Positions 19,725 to 30,456 of a stretch of 64,000 nucleotides of DNA are shown here, piece after piece. The DNA is from Strigamia acuminata (Eukaryota > Arthropoda > Chilopoda > Geophilomorpha > Linotaeniidae). The position numbers were made by a program, and so were the translations under genes. Position 1 is the first letter of the stretch. Each line of letters begins with the position of its first letter. The stretch lies in NCBI GenBank assembly GCA_949358305.1, contig OX442315.1, forward strand, positions 3,658,001 through 3,722,000, in the 5' to 3' direction. Under the pieces are notes generated by a model that was given only the letters and a program-made list of their open reading frames with translations, was not told where the DNA came from and did no database searches.

Positions 19725-21740
19725 GCGCAGACGATTTCCTAATTAATTCCAGTTGTTATTTAGCAGTATTAAGCCTATTATTAGGCCTAATACTGCTAAA
19801 AGAAAGTAAATAAACAACAATATTTTGGTCATACAGTGTAAATTACTTTTTTTCGGCGGTTATTGTGGGTCGTCCTGGTCCACCTGTGACTGATCCTCTT
19901 GATGGTTTTCCGTATGGTTCCATTTCTGATCGTCTTGATCGGCCACTGGTTTCTATTTCTGATCTCATTTGTGCTGCCAAGAGATTGCGCCCAAAGAAAT
20001 CATCTGGACTGGATGGTATCCCGTCATTCATTTTAAAGGAATGTGTTGAAATTTTGAGTACTCCGTTGCTGCATATTTTTAATCTTTCCTTGTGTTCTGG
20101 TATCTTTCCCTCAATGTGAAAGAATTCTATTGTTTCTCCAGTTTTCAAGGGGGGTTCTCGACTAGATGTTGGTAGTTACCGGCCGGTATCGATGCTTTGT
20201 TCTACATCTAAACTTTTGGAATATGTAATTTTAGGATCGGTTGAGGATTGGGTGGATTCGTTCGTTTCGCCGTGTCAGTTTGGATTTACTAGGGGTTTGT
20301 CGGTGGAGTTGAATTTGATGACAGCATTATCTTCTATTGTTCCGGTGTTTCTCTCCCGTGGGCAATTTGATATGATATATTTAGACTTTGCTAAGGCGTT
20401 CAACCTGGTTGATCATGGAATTCTGCTTAGAAAATTGGCCTTTTATGGACTGAGTGACCGATTTGTTTACTGGTTTGCCTCTTTTCTGGGTGGGCGCTCC
20501 GGTCGGGTCCGCTGCAACGGCACCCTCAGTTCTCCTTTCAACCTTTTCGATGCTGGTGTGCCGCAGGGCTCGATATTGGGGCCGATATTGTTTAAAATCT
20601 ATGTTAACGATTTGGCTAACTTGTTATCGGGGTATTTCCGGTCATTTTTCGCTGATGACACCAAGATTGGGGGTGCCGTTGGGGAGCTACGCGACTGTGA
20701 GGCTCTCCAACGTGTTTTGGTTCTTGTCGAGCATTGGGTGTTGGCCAATCGAATGAAGATTAATGCATCAAAGTCGGTGGTGGTATCGTTTACTCGTCGT
20801 CATAATCGCATTGTGTTCCCGTACAGATTGTTTGGTTCGTTTCTTACCAGGTCTACAACGCAACGAGATTTGGGGGTGCTGTTTGACTCCTCGTTACTTT
20901 TTTCTACGCATGTAACGAAGTTGGTATCGAATTGTAATCGTATTCTGGGAATTATTTCGAGGTTGATCGGTGACTTTCTCACGGTTGGTCCGTTGCGTTT
21001 GCTGTATTTATCTATGATACGCTCCCGGTTGGTTTTCGCGTCCTGTGTTTGGGTCGGATGTTCGGATTACTTGCTTGCACGGTTGGAGAATGTTCAACAG
21101 CGCTTTGCGCACTTAATTCACCGTCGTTTTTTTCGGTCTTCTGTTTTTAAATACGAGGATATTCTAAAGATTTTGAAGATTCCGACTATTAAATCACTAT
21201 TTATTATTCGTGATATTTTGTTCGTTGGGGCCTTGATTCGGGGGCAGGTCTGTTCCCCTAGTTTGTTGAGTCAATTTAATTTTCATGTCCCTGGTTACTT
21301 TACACGTCGACATAATGTTTTTGTCCCCTCGAGGGTGAGTTCTGTTTATCGATTATGTACTCGTGTTAATGATTTGCCGTCTATTATCGATATTTTTGGG
21401 TTGTCGGGTTGGGAACTTAAATGTGAACTGTATGATTTTTTTGCTTAGTGTATGGATCAATTGTTTATTTGTTAATTTAGTGTGAAATTGTAGTTGTATA
21501 AACTTTTTTGTATCTGTTGTTGTGCTTATCTAGCTTGTGGACAGCGTTGTTTTTGTTTTGATTATGTCCTGTCTCTCCCCCTGTAGGCTAAGGCTGTTGG
21601 AAGGGACAGGATTACTTTTTGTAGCCCAATAAACAACTTATTATTATTATTATTATATTGTTGTTTATTTATTATATTTTAGCATTATTAGGCCTAATAA
21701 TAGGCTTAACACTGCTAAATTCTTCGAAAATCGTCTGCGC
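19725..21740. repeat. Inverted repeats bracketing the reverse transcriptase remnant
   Basis: The left arm (19725-19824) and right arm (21656-21740) are diverged reverse complements. They share GCGCAGACGATTT, TTTAGCAGTRTTAAGCC, TATTATTAGGCCTAAT and AAATAAACAACAATA. Each arm contains an internal palindrome. In the left arm TTTAGCAGTATTA (19759-19771) pairs with TAATACTGCTAAA (19788-19800). Confidence 0.7.
19865..21448 (+). pseudogene. Non-LTR retrotransposon reverse transcriptase (CR1/Jockey type), 5'-truncated
   Basis: The frame holds RT blocks in order: KKSSGLDGIPSFILK, SYRPVSMLCSTSKLLE, FGFTRGLS, YLDFAKAFNLVDH (catalytic Asp), AGVPQGSILGPILF, SFFADDTKI (the catalytic YADD-type box with F for Y) and NASKSVVVSF. 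A C-terminal region follows with WVGCSDYLLARLENVQQR, typical of this superfamily. One in-frame TGA (about 20117) stands where Trp is expected; from 20120 to the stop near 21448 it is open. The endonuclease and ORF1 are missing. The 3' end has AATAAA followed by an (ATT)n tail at 21638-21656, as CR1-like elements end in short repeats. Confidence 0.9.
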
Positions 21741-21983
21741 AGAATGCGATGCGCAGTATGAATTTAGCATCATGATACCGTGAATGAACTTGTAATTATG
21801 TTATTTGAATATCATTTTCTTGGTGAGTGTGCGAATCAAACATTACATTGCCAAGACAAGCAGTTATTCTCCTGTTGTCTAGTCCCTTCCCAGAATCCAC
21901 AACGAAGCGAAGTTTTGTCCGACTTGTGAAGAAAAAGAAAATCATATTTTGGCAATTTTGAAATATTTTATAGAAATAAAAAG

Positions 21984-22400
21984 GGGGCCGCACATCTACC
22001 GCGACTCGATTTTCAGCGAACTCGCTTTACCGCAAAAAAATAAAATTCGCGGTCAAACATCGATTTAGCGCGAATCGATTTGGCGCGAATCGATTTACAG
22101 CGAATAAGAAATACCGCAAAATACCGCGAAATACCGCGGAGAGCACAATGACACCGAAGGGAACAGGTCTATTTTTGACGACGAGTCCCGTAATAATCCG
22201 AGAGGTGCAGCTCGTTTGACGTTCGTAACAGCGGAGAGCACAATGACATTGACATTCATTATTACTGAACAATTCGCTGAAAAGCGAGTCGCGCTTGTTT
22301 CGGTCGCGGTATTTCCTATTCGCGGTAAATCGATTCGCGGTAAATCGATTTGCGGTAAATCGATTCGTGGAATATATTTTCGCGCTAGATGACACGCCCC
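21984..22400. mobile_element. hAT-type MITE with CGCGAATCGATT repeats (417 bp)
   Basis: Flanked by an 8-base duplication ATAAAAAG (21976-21983 and 22401-22408). Terminal repeats begin GGGGCCGCACATCTA on the left and, reversed, GGGGCGTGTCATCTA on the right. The interior has clustered CGATTTAGCGCGAATCGATT-type repeats on both sides, in inverted orientation. It encodes nothing. Confidence 0.85.
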
Positions 22401-22792
22401 ATAAAAAGCAGAGATCATTTTTTTTTTTTTGGGTTTTTTTTTCCTGAATCCGAACCCGAGATCTATCAGAATCAGAATAGTAAATAACTTTTTAGCGGAA
22501 ATCCGCCTTGGATCAATAAAAAAAATTTATGCTCAATTTGAAATCGTAATTCACCTTGTTTGTTTTCTCAGTCTTGTTCACGTCAATGGTGGAACTAAAA
22601 AATCTCCTTTTCAATCATTTTTTCAAAACCCTTTTTGTCGTCATGGAAACTAGTAGTGGAAAATGTGAGTTGGCGCAGAGCACGCAGAAATAGCTAAAAA
22701 ACGAAAAATTGTTTGTGCGCGCTTTTATTCGAGTTCGACTTCATTTTGTCCCTTCACTTGCATTTTGGCTTATTCAAACCCAAACAATATTT

Positions 22793-23092
22793 CCAGCTAA
22801 AAATGTTTTTCCCCCATTATTTTTGCAGCTAAAAAGGCAAAATATCCCACACAAAAATGCATTTTTCCAGCTAAAAAGGCAAAATATTCCACACAAAAAT
22901 GCATTTTTCATGATTTTTCCACACAAAAATGCATTTTTTCAACACAAAAATGCATTTTTTCTACACAAAAATGCATTTTTCCAGCTAAAAAGGCAAAATA
23001 TTCCACACACAAATGCATTTTTTCCACACAAAAATGCATTTTTCCAGTTAAAAAGGCAAAATATCGCACACAAAAATGCATTTTAGCTGAAA
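22793..23092. repeat. Minisatellite with CACAAAAATGCATTTTT core
   Basis: Alternating units CCAGCTAAAAAGGCAAAATA and CCACACAAAAATGCATTTTT. It lies just beyond the 3' end of SARS1. The same ATGCATTTT core recurs in the SARS1 introns. Confidence 0.8.
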
Positions 23093-23238
23093 AGTGAAAT
23101 CCACACAATTTGACCTAGAAACATAATTTTTTCCATCTTGAAAAAGCCAAAATTAATTTAATAAATGCATTTACCGCCGTTAAAATTGCGTCGCGATTGA
23201 TAAACTCGAAACAAGCAAATAAGCAGATCGACTCTCTC

Positions 23239-23244
23239 TTTATT
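23239..23244 (-). terminator. SARS1 polyadenylation signal
   Basis: AATAAA on the minus strand, 38 bases after the SARS1 stop codon. Confidence 0.7.
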
Positions 23245-23281
23245 TCAATGCTCGGAATGTGTCGTTTCCACCAAACACCAA

Positions 23282-26200
23282 CTATGATTTTTCATTGGGC
23301 GCGCTTTTCTTCTCCATGCCCGCGCGCTGTTTCTTCTGCTTCTTGCTCTCCAGCTCGTCGATCGGCGCCGGCTTAACGAACGCAATCTCCTCCCGAAACT
23401 CCTCCGGCATGAACGCCTTCAGAGCGTCCGGCACCTTAATCCCGCTCTCCGTCTGATAATTCTCGAGGATGGCGCAAATAACGCGCGTCGTCGCGCACAT
23501 GGTCGCGTTCAACATGTGCACGTAGTCCACCTGGCGTCAAAAATAATCGATTTAATCAATAAACAATAATTAGTTACGTAACGAGCGATTTATTCGTACT
23601 TGCGCTCCCATTTTCTTGGTTTGGCCGAACCGCACGAGGAGGCGCCGCGATTGGTAATCGAGGCAATTGGAGCAGGACACGAGTTCCCGGAACGCGCCCG
23701 AACCGGGGAACCACGCTTCCAGGTCAAGTTTCTTCGCCGCCGCATTGTTCAATTCACCTGTGGAAACAACAATTTAAAAACAATTAAAAAAATTGCATCG
23801 GAAAAGAAAAACGAGGCTTTTTTCACGTCCTTTTGCAAACAAAACGCATTATTCACTCAAAAACTCAATTTTCTAGACTAAAATAGACTATTTTAGGCAA
23901 TATCAGCACACAAAATCAATTTTTTATATGTAAAAATAAAGTTTTACGTTGTAAAAGGTTATAAACGTGGTTATAAACCTTTAAAACAGCCGTTTTACGC
24001 CTAAAATAGATTTTTTTTAGACAATAAAGCACTTAAAAATGTATTTTTGTTGACAAAAATCCATTTTTACACGTGACAAATCGTTATTTTGAACCTAAAA
24101 TGCCAATTTTGAACCAAAAATGCCAATTTTGAACCAAAAATGCCAATTTTGAACCAAAAATGATAATTTTGCACACAAAAATGCCAATTTTGAAGCAAAA
24201 AGGCCAATTTTGAACCAAAAAGACCAATTTTGAACACAAAAATGCCAATTTAAAACCAAAAATGCCAATTTTGAACCAAACATGCCAATTTTGAACCAAA
24301 AAAAAAACAATTTTGAACCAAAAAAGCCAATTTTGAACCAAAAATGCCAATTTTGAACCCTAAAATGCCAATTTTGAACCAAAAATGGCAATTCTGAACC
24401 AAAAATGCCAATTTTGAACCAAAAAAACCAATTTTGAATCCAAACATGCCAATTTTGAACCAAAAAAAAAAACAATTTTGAACCAAAAAAGCCAATTTTG
24501 AACCAAAAATGCCAATTTTGAATCCAAAAATGCCAATTTTGAACACTAAAATGCCAATTTTGAACCAAAAATGGCAATTCTGAACCAAAAATGCCAATTT
24601 TGAACCAAAAAAACCAATTTTGAATCCAAAAATGCCAATTTTGAACCTAAAAACTGGTCTAACAACGCAAAAAGCCTCGTCCCGCCGCACGAAAACCGCA
24701 CCGGACACTATATTGACGATCTTGTAAGGAATCCCCAGCGCCTGGTAAAACTCCTCGGCGTTTCCGATCATTTCCTCGAAAATCTGCCACGAAATCCCGT
24801 CGTGCGGCGACGTCACACAAAACTGCTCAATCTAAAAAGCCAATTTTTAAAATTAAATTAAAATTAAATTAAATTCTTTCTTCCAATCACCTTTTCGAAT
24901 TGATGGACGCGGAAAATGCCGCGCGTGTCCCTGCCGTGCGATCCCACTTCCTGTCGGAAGCAGGTGGACACGCCGGCGTAGCGAATCGGCGTCGACTCGG
25001 TCGGGATCCACTCGTCGCGGTGGAAGGCGGCGATCGGCTGCTCCGACGTGGCGATCAAATATTTCTCCTCGAGCGTCTTGTCGTCGCTGCCTTTGCCGAT
25101 CACTTTGTACAGTTCGTCGTCGAATTGGCTCAGCTGCGCCACTTCTTCCATCACCTCCTTGCGCATGAAGAAGGGCGTGTAGAGCGGTTTGTAGCCCTTC
25201 TTGTGCAGCATCTGCAGCGACAGTTGGATGAGTGCTTGCTCCAAAAACACCGCGGCGTTCTGCAATTAAGAGGTGAAGATTAGCAAGTGTTTTATTAATT
25301 GTTTTCTTGTGGGTTTTGGTTAGGAAAACAATTTTGCGCTTGTTAAAATGGTTTTTGTGTTTTAATTTAGCATTTCTTCGTTAAAAACGGTCATTTTAGA
25401 TAGAAAAAAATGCATTTTAGATAGAAAAAAATGCATTTTAGATAGAAAAAAATGCATTTTGGATAGAAAAAAATGCATTTTAGATAGAAAAAAATGCATT
25501 TTAGATAGAAAAAAATGCATTTTAGATAGAAAAAAATGCATTTTAGATAGAAAAAAATGCATTTTAGATAGAAAAAAATGCATTTTAGATAGAAAAAAAT
25601 GCATTTTAGATAGAAAAAAATGCATTTTAGATAGAAAAAAATGCATTTTAGATAGAAAAAAATGCATTTTAGATAGAAAAAAATGCATTTTAGATAGAAA
25701 AAAATGCATTTTAGATAGAAAAAAATGCATTTTGGATAGAAAAAAAAGCATTTTAATTAACAAAAATGCATTTTAATAAACAAAAATTCAATTTTTTAAT
25801 ATAAAAATGCATTTTTTTGATTATTTTTAGCATAAAAATGCACTTTTTTGGTCATTTTTAGCATAAAAATGCACTTTTTTGGTCATTTTTAGCATAAAAA
25901 TGCACTTTTTTGGTCATTTTTAGCATAAAAATGCACTTTTTTGGTCATTTTTAGCATAAAAATGCACTTTTTTGATCATATTTAACATGAAAATGCATTT
26001 TTTTGATTATTTTTGATCATTTTAAACATAAAAATGCATTTTTTTAAATTAATTTTAGCATAAAAATGCACTTTTTGATCATTTTTAACATGTAAATGAA
26101 TTTTTTTGAATATTTTTGCATAAAAATGTACTTTTTTCATCATTTTTAGCATGAAAATTCATTTTTTTGATTATTTTTTGCATAAAAATGCACTTTTTTC

Positions 26201-27230
26201 ATCATTTTTAACATGAAAATGCATTTTTTAAAATTAATTTTAGCATAAAATGCACTTTTTGATCATTTTTTAACACGAAAATTCTCAATTTCAAAATAAA
26301 ACAATGCATTTTCCACGTACAAAAACCAAATTCCAATCCAAAAATTCAATTTCTCAACGTAAAAACTCATTTCCAAACCACAAAACCCAAAAAACACGAC
26401 ATTCCACCCAAAAAATCCACTTCTAAACCCCAAAAACCCAAAAATTTCGCCAATAACACAAAAACCCCCGTCCAAAAAAAGCATCAAACTACCATCAAAT
26501 AATATCCCCTGCCACCAGCCGTGACAGCGCCTCGTTCCCCGTCCATCCCGTCAATCATCTGAATCAAATCCACGTGCGAATACTTCTTGCGAACACTCAA
26601 ATCGCCGAAACTCCTCACGACCGCGTTCTCCTCCTCGTCCTGACTCACAGGCACGCTCGCATCCAGCAAATTGCCGATCTCCTTCAAACTCTTGTTCCTC
26701 TCCTTCTCCTCCACCTCCAATTGCTCGTTGCATTGCGTCATCTCCTTCACCATCACTTGGCTCAGATTCTTGATCTGGCAAATCGTCAACGGCTACAAAA
26801 AAATAAATATATATAAAAATATTCAATTTTTTAATTTTTTTTTACAACTTGAATTAATTCGACGGTCAACGACGCTAGTTTGGTCGATATTTCGTCGGGT
26901 AGAGCGTCGTTGTCGCCGATATTCTCTTTTTTCTTCATTTTCTCGCCGATTACTTTGCTGCACATGTTTTTCAGCCGATTCCAGTTGTCGGCGTCGTGTC
27001 TGACTGGAAATAAATGGAAAATCGATCGTTGATTAGTTGGAAAATGAGAAAAATCAATTTTTAGATGCGATTTTGTGTCGATGCGTGTACTCACGTTTCC
27101 GCCATTTGTTGTCGGCTTCGAGGACTTTATCGACGAGATTCACGTCTTTGAAGCGTTTTCTTTGATTTTCGCGGATTTTTTCCGGGTCTCCGCCCTTATC
27201 TTCGCGGAATAATTCAATATCTAAAACCAT
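23282..27230 (-). CDS. SARS1: Seryl-tRNA synthetase, cytosolic (seven exons, 499 aa)
   Basis: Minus-strand exons: 27095-27230, 26846-27003, 26493-26792, 24891-25259, 24702-24831, 23600-23757 and 23282-23530. All introns are GT-AG and every codon phase closes, giving 1500 bases. The start [16 protein letters not shown] is typical of animal cytosolic SerRS. The N-terminal coiled-coil tRNA-binding arm is followed by [10 protein letters not shown], then the class II motifs: motif 2 ([20 protein letters not shown]) and motif 3 ([14 protein letters not shown]). The C-terminus ends in the lysine-rich animal extension ([14 protein letters not shown]). It charges tRNA-Ser (and tRNA-Sec) in the cytoplasm. 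Length fits the family (about 510). Its first exon faces TRMT10C. Large repeats fill introns 3-5. Confidence 0.97.
24085..24655. repeat. Minisatellite in a SARS1 intron, 20-bp TGCCAATTTTGAACCAAAAA
   Basis: About 27 units with variants. A higher-order block of about 180 bases (24285-24460 against 24465-24640) is itself duplicated, including the A-run and the TGGCAATTCTGAACC variant. The long open frames here are repeat translations. Confidence 0.9.
25395..25770. repeat. Minisatellite in a SARS1 intron, 21-bp AGATAGAAAAAAATGCATTTT
   Basis: About 17 nearly perfect 21-base units. The period is divisible by three, which gives long spurious open frames on both strands. Confidence 0.95.
25800..26270. 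repeat. Minisatellite in a SARS1 intron, GCATAAAAATGCACTTTTTT
   Basis: About a dozen units of about 34 bases (TTTTTGGTCATTTTTAGC joined to ATAAAAATGCACTTT). They are regular at 25845-25970 and degenerate afterwards. Confidence 0.85.
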
Positions 27231-27542
27231 CTTGACAAAACACCGGGGACCAAAGCACCACGTTACGTCAAAACCGAACGAGTGAACCGGTTGGTTTTTA
27301 AGATGCTAGACACCGCAATGTACCGAATGAATTAAACGAAATTTATTATTAACAATAAGAAAAATCAACGTAAAAACCAAGGCAAACAATTATTTCACCT
27401 AAATCTCAATTTATTTTCGTTAAAAATGTGTTCTGTCTATTAAAAACAAAAAAATTAAAATAATAGATCGTAGAGTATCATGCAGTATTTAGTTTACAGT
27501 AGCGCGATCCGGTGGTGGAATATTGAAACATTTCTAAATACA
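27231..27542. promoter_or_regulatory. Divergent promoter gap between SARS1 and TRMT10C
   Basis: Only 312 bases separate the two start codons, on opposite strands. The gap has no repeat or transposon. No TATA box was recognised near either start. A shared bidirectional promoter is the simplest reading. Confidence 0.6.
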
Positions 27543-29521
27543 ATGATCACTCAACTAAAAGTCATCAGGTATATTTTATTTTATTTTTAATCATTTTCTT
27601 TATTAATATTTAATTGTTTTCTTCCATTTTTCGAGGAATTTTGCACCTTTTCATCCATCCATTCGTCGCTGCGCCACAACGCATGAAAAGGAGAGCAAAA
27701 TCAAATTAATCCAACTAGAAATCCAATTACTTCGAGAAATGGGCGAATATTACGTGCCGGACAAAATACAGAGCAAATTCTGGCCAGATTTATTGAATTT
27801 ACCTACCAAAAATCACCGGACGAAATTCTACAAACATTTGAAGTTGCTCGAAGTGGCCGAAACAGCTCGGCGCACGCTAAAAGCAGAAACGGAAATCCAA
27901 TATGCCGAGCGTGAGAAAAAGCAACGCGAAAACGAACACATCTCGTACGGTTTGAGACGAAATTCCTTGTACATGTACATTAGAAACAGCGCGATGAACC
28001 GTTTTTACAATTACAACCTCACAAATTCCATTCTATTCGGTCAAAAACTCGTTTTGGATTTCGGGTATGACGAAAACATGAACGAATCAGAACGGAAAAA
28101 ATGCGCGCGGCAAACGCAAATACTCTACGGAGTCAACAAAGTGAACCGGGATCCATTCGATCTATATTTCTGCAATTTACAACCGGATTCCAGGTTCGAT
28201 CGCCAACTGCGCGCGGCGATCGGTACTTTAAAAACCAAAGAGTGTTTGGTCACCACCACCAGTCGGAGCTATTTGGAGATATTCCCCAAACGTAAACTCG
28301 TCTATCTCTCACCAGATTGCAGGGATGATCTGCGGAGATTTAACCACGATGACGTTTACATAATCGGAGGATTGGTGGATCGGGGTCACGCGGATCGATT
28401 GTCATTGGCCAAGGTCAAACGAGAGGGATTGAGGGTGGCGCGACTGCCGTTAACTAACTATTTTCCGTGAGTAAAAGTCCCGATAATTTATTGTAGTACG
28501 CTTGGTTTATTTGTTTGCTTACAGATCAAACATGTACGACAAGTCTCTTCATTTGGATGTGGTTTTCAAAATTCTTTTAACGCTGAAAAATACCAATAGT
28601 TGGGTAAAGGCTTTCCAACATATCCCTAAGAGCCTATTTCATGTAGGTAACAATAAGGGGTTTCATAAGTGATGCGCTGAAGGTGCTGAAGTGATTATTC
28701 CAATAATCACAATCGCTGTATTGTTGAAGACGCACGCTAGGTGGTGCCAGGTCCAATTGATTATACTACTGTCACATGACTTCCGGTTGTGTTAAGGTGC
28801 GTTTTAGAAATCGCGAAACAAAAATCGCGCAATTTGTAAAGCGAGAACCAGAATCGCGCGTGACTACCGATGCTAGTTCTCAACCGTAAATCGCGCGCGA
28901 TATCGCGTTCGATACAGACCACGCGACCATCTTGGGCCAATGGGAAGTTGAGTTTTGGTCAATTGTTCCCATTGGCTGTGATTTTTCACCACATGGAATA
29001 GAAAACTTAATACAAAAAATTCTGAAAAAATTTGAAGGAACGCAACATTTATTTCTTAATTTGCATGCATTTTCCAATACGAATGTTGATGTTTCTTTCA
29101 ACTTTTTTTAAGAACCTGTTTTTTAGACATTTGAGCAGCCATTTTAAAAATGTGCCAGTGACGTCACTAGCGACCTCTCAATGAAAATGGCAAAGCAAAG
29201 CTACAATGCAAAGCGTAACGAGAAAATTGCGTGCAGTACATTCACGCGCGATTTTTAGAGTGGCGCGATAAAAAATAAGCGTGAAAAGCTCCTTTTTCAA
29301 TGATTATAAATAAACGCTGAAACGCTGAAGCTGTTATTCACGTGATTGGCCCACGCAAGTCACATGATAATCGCTTCAGCAGAATAATCGTCATAATCGC
29401 TTCAGCGCCTTCAGCGTATCATTTACGAAAGCCCCTAATGAAATTGCATCAATAATGTGTTGCAAATTGATATGTTTCTCTCTAGGATGAAGACAACAGT
29501 GGCAGGCAAGAGCAATCTTGA
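27543..29521 (+). CDS. TRMT10C: Mitochondrial RNase P subunit 1 / tRNA m1R9 methyltransferase (four exons, 336 aa)
   Basis: Exons: 27543-27568, 27636-28466, 28525-28642 and 29486-29521. All junctions are GT-AG and in phase. The N-terminus, MITQLKVIRNFAPFHPSIRR, is basic and free of acidic residues, as a mitochondrial targeting peptide. LEIQLLREMGEYYVP and a central coiled region follow. The SPOUT methyltransferase core has VLDFGYDENM, YLSPDCRDDL and DVYIIGGLVDRG, then ARLPLTNYFPSNMYDKSL across the exon 2-3 junction. In animals this protein, with HSD17B10 and PRORP, makes mitochondrial RNase P and methylates position 9 of mitochondrial tRNAs. Exon 1 is only nine codons; it is supported by phase and by the presequence it completes. 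The protein is shorter than the human one (403). Confidence 0.9.
28657..29435. mobile_element. PIF/Harbinger-like MITE in TRMT10C intron 3 (779 bp)
   Basis: A TAA target duplication (28654-28656 and 29436-29438) brackets terminal repeats starting GGGGTTTCATAAGTGATGCG; the right arm, reversed, reads GGGGCTTTCGTAAATGATAC. It begins 14 bases after the exon 3 donor. Removing it leaves an intron of about 61 bases. Inside, 28796-29270 is a second inverted-repeat unit rich in AAATCGCG, possibly nested. Confidence 0.8.
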
Positions 29522-30456
29522 CCGATTTGTAATAATGTAATAAATAGAGGGAATTGAAACGTATTGGGCATTTGTTTCAACAATTTTTAATGAGCACAAA
29601 CACATACAAAAGTTATCTCCAGGAAGGAGATAAAGGGGTTCAAAGAGTTGCAGTGTAAAGCTGTTGTAAATGGAAGATAAGAAGTGAACAGTTAATGTGA
29701 ACAGTTAAGAGTGATAATGTTTGATCATCATCCAAAAGGTGCGTGCTCTGGATATACAATAAAAAATGGAGGACATTTGGAAGATTGATGGAGCAATAGT
29801 TCAGGAAGTAAAAGTTAAATCTTAAAATACCATTCAAACTGGATTTTCATAGAAAAATTCCATTTCATTAATTATATGTATATATGTATATATTTTACAA
29901 GGCCATTAAATTAGACACTTAGAGAAAAATAATTATTCCACAATAACAATGAGTGGGTTGAATAAATAACTAAATTCAAGGAGAGTTACAAAATATATGC
30001 TTTTTTTCTCATGCAATTTGTAGTATTTCAATGGCTGAAACAAGTCTTTGTTGTGTGCAGTGTTGAAAGTGAGCCCAGTGCATTATGGCAGAGAAATAAG
30101 ACAGGAAGGAATCTAGCATTACATTGCAATGATACCCAATTTGAACCATTTAAGCAAAATAAACACTATAAACTTGTAGGCTAGGGTAAGAACTTCAGAC
30201 CACTTTCAACACTGCTTATGGTGTAGACAGTTAATGGTACTGTCTGTTGGAATACTAAAACTTCAATATTTATGGTCCATATAATGGTCAACAATTAGAT
30301 ATTTTTTCCCATTGAAATCCTACCAATCGAACGATCAAATTTCTTTAGTTTCTCATTAAATTTTAAAATTGCAAGAGTTTCCATTCAAAGAGCTGCTCTG
30401 AGAAGGCAAAGTAGGATAAAACTCAACTGAAATATTGAGGAGAAGAGGAAATTAGT
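29522..30456. other. Convergent 3' intergenic region of TRMT10C and RIM
   Basis: AATAAA for TRMT10C is at 29539-29544. No further gene or clear repeat was seen up to the RIM stop codon at 30457. Confidence 0.5.

Noticed and set aside
22709-23108. Repeat-containing frames HKNAFFQLKRQNIP and CVEKMHF
   Set aside because: Minisatellite translation next to the SARS1 3' end; no start context or conserved motif.
24084-24816. Long minus-strand open frames of the type [13 protein letters not shown]
   Set aside because: They are translations of the 20-base minisatellite. The last part only borrows the true SARS1 exon at 24702-24831.
25362-25776. Open frames on both strands with 21-base periodic peptides (KMHFFLS, DRKKCIL)
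   Set aside because: Period-21 repeat in an intron; both strands are open for the same trivial reason.
22793-26270. Possible CRISPR array or long direct-repeat locus
   Set aside because: Units are contiguous, spacers do not exist, and the DNA is eukaryotic intron.
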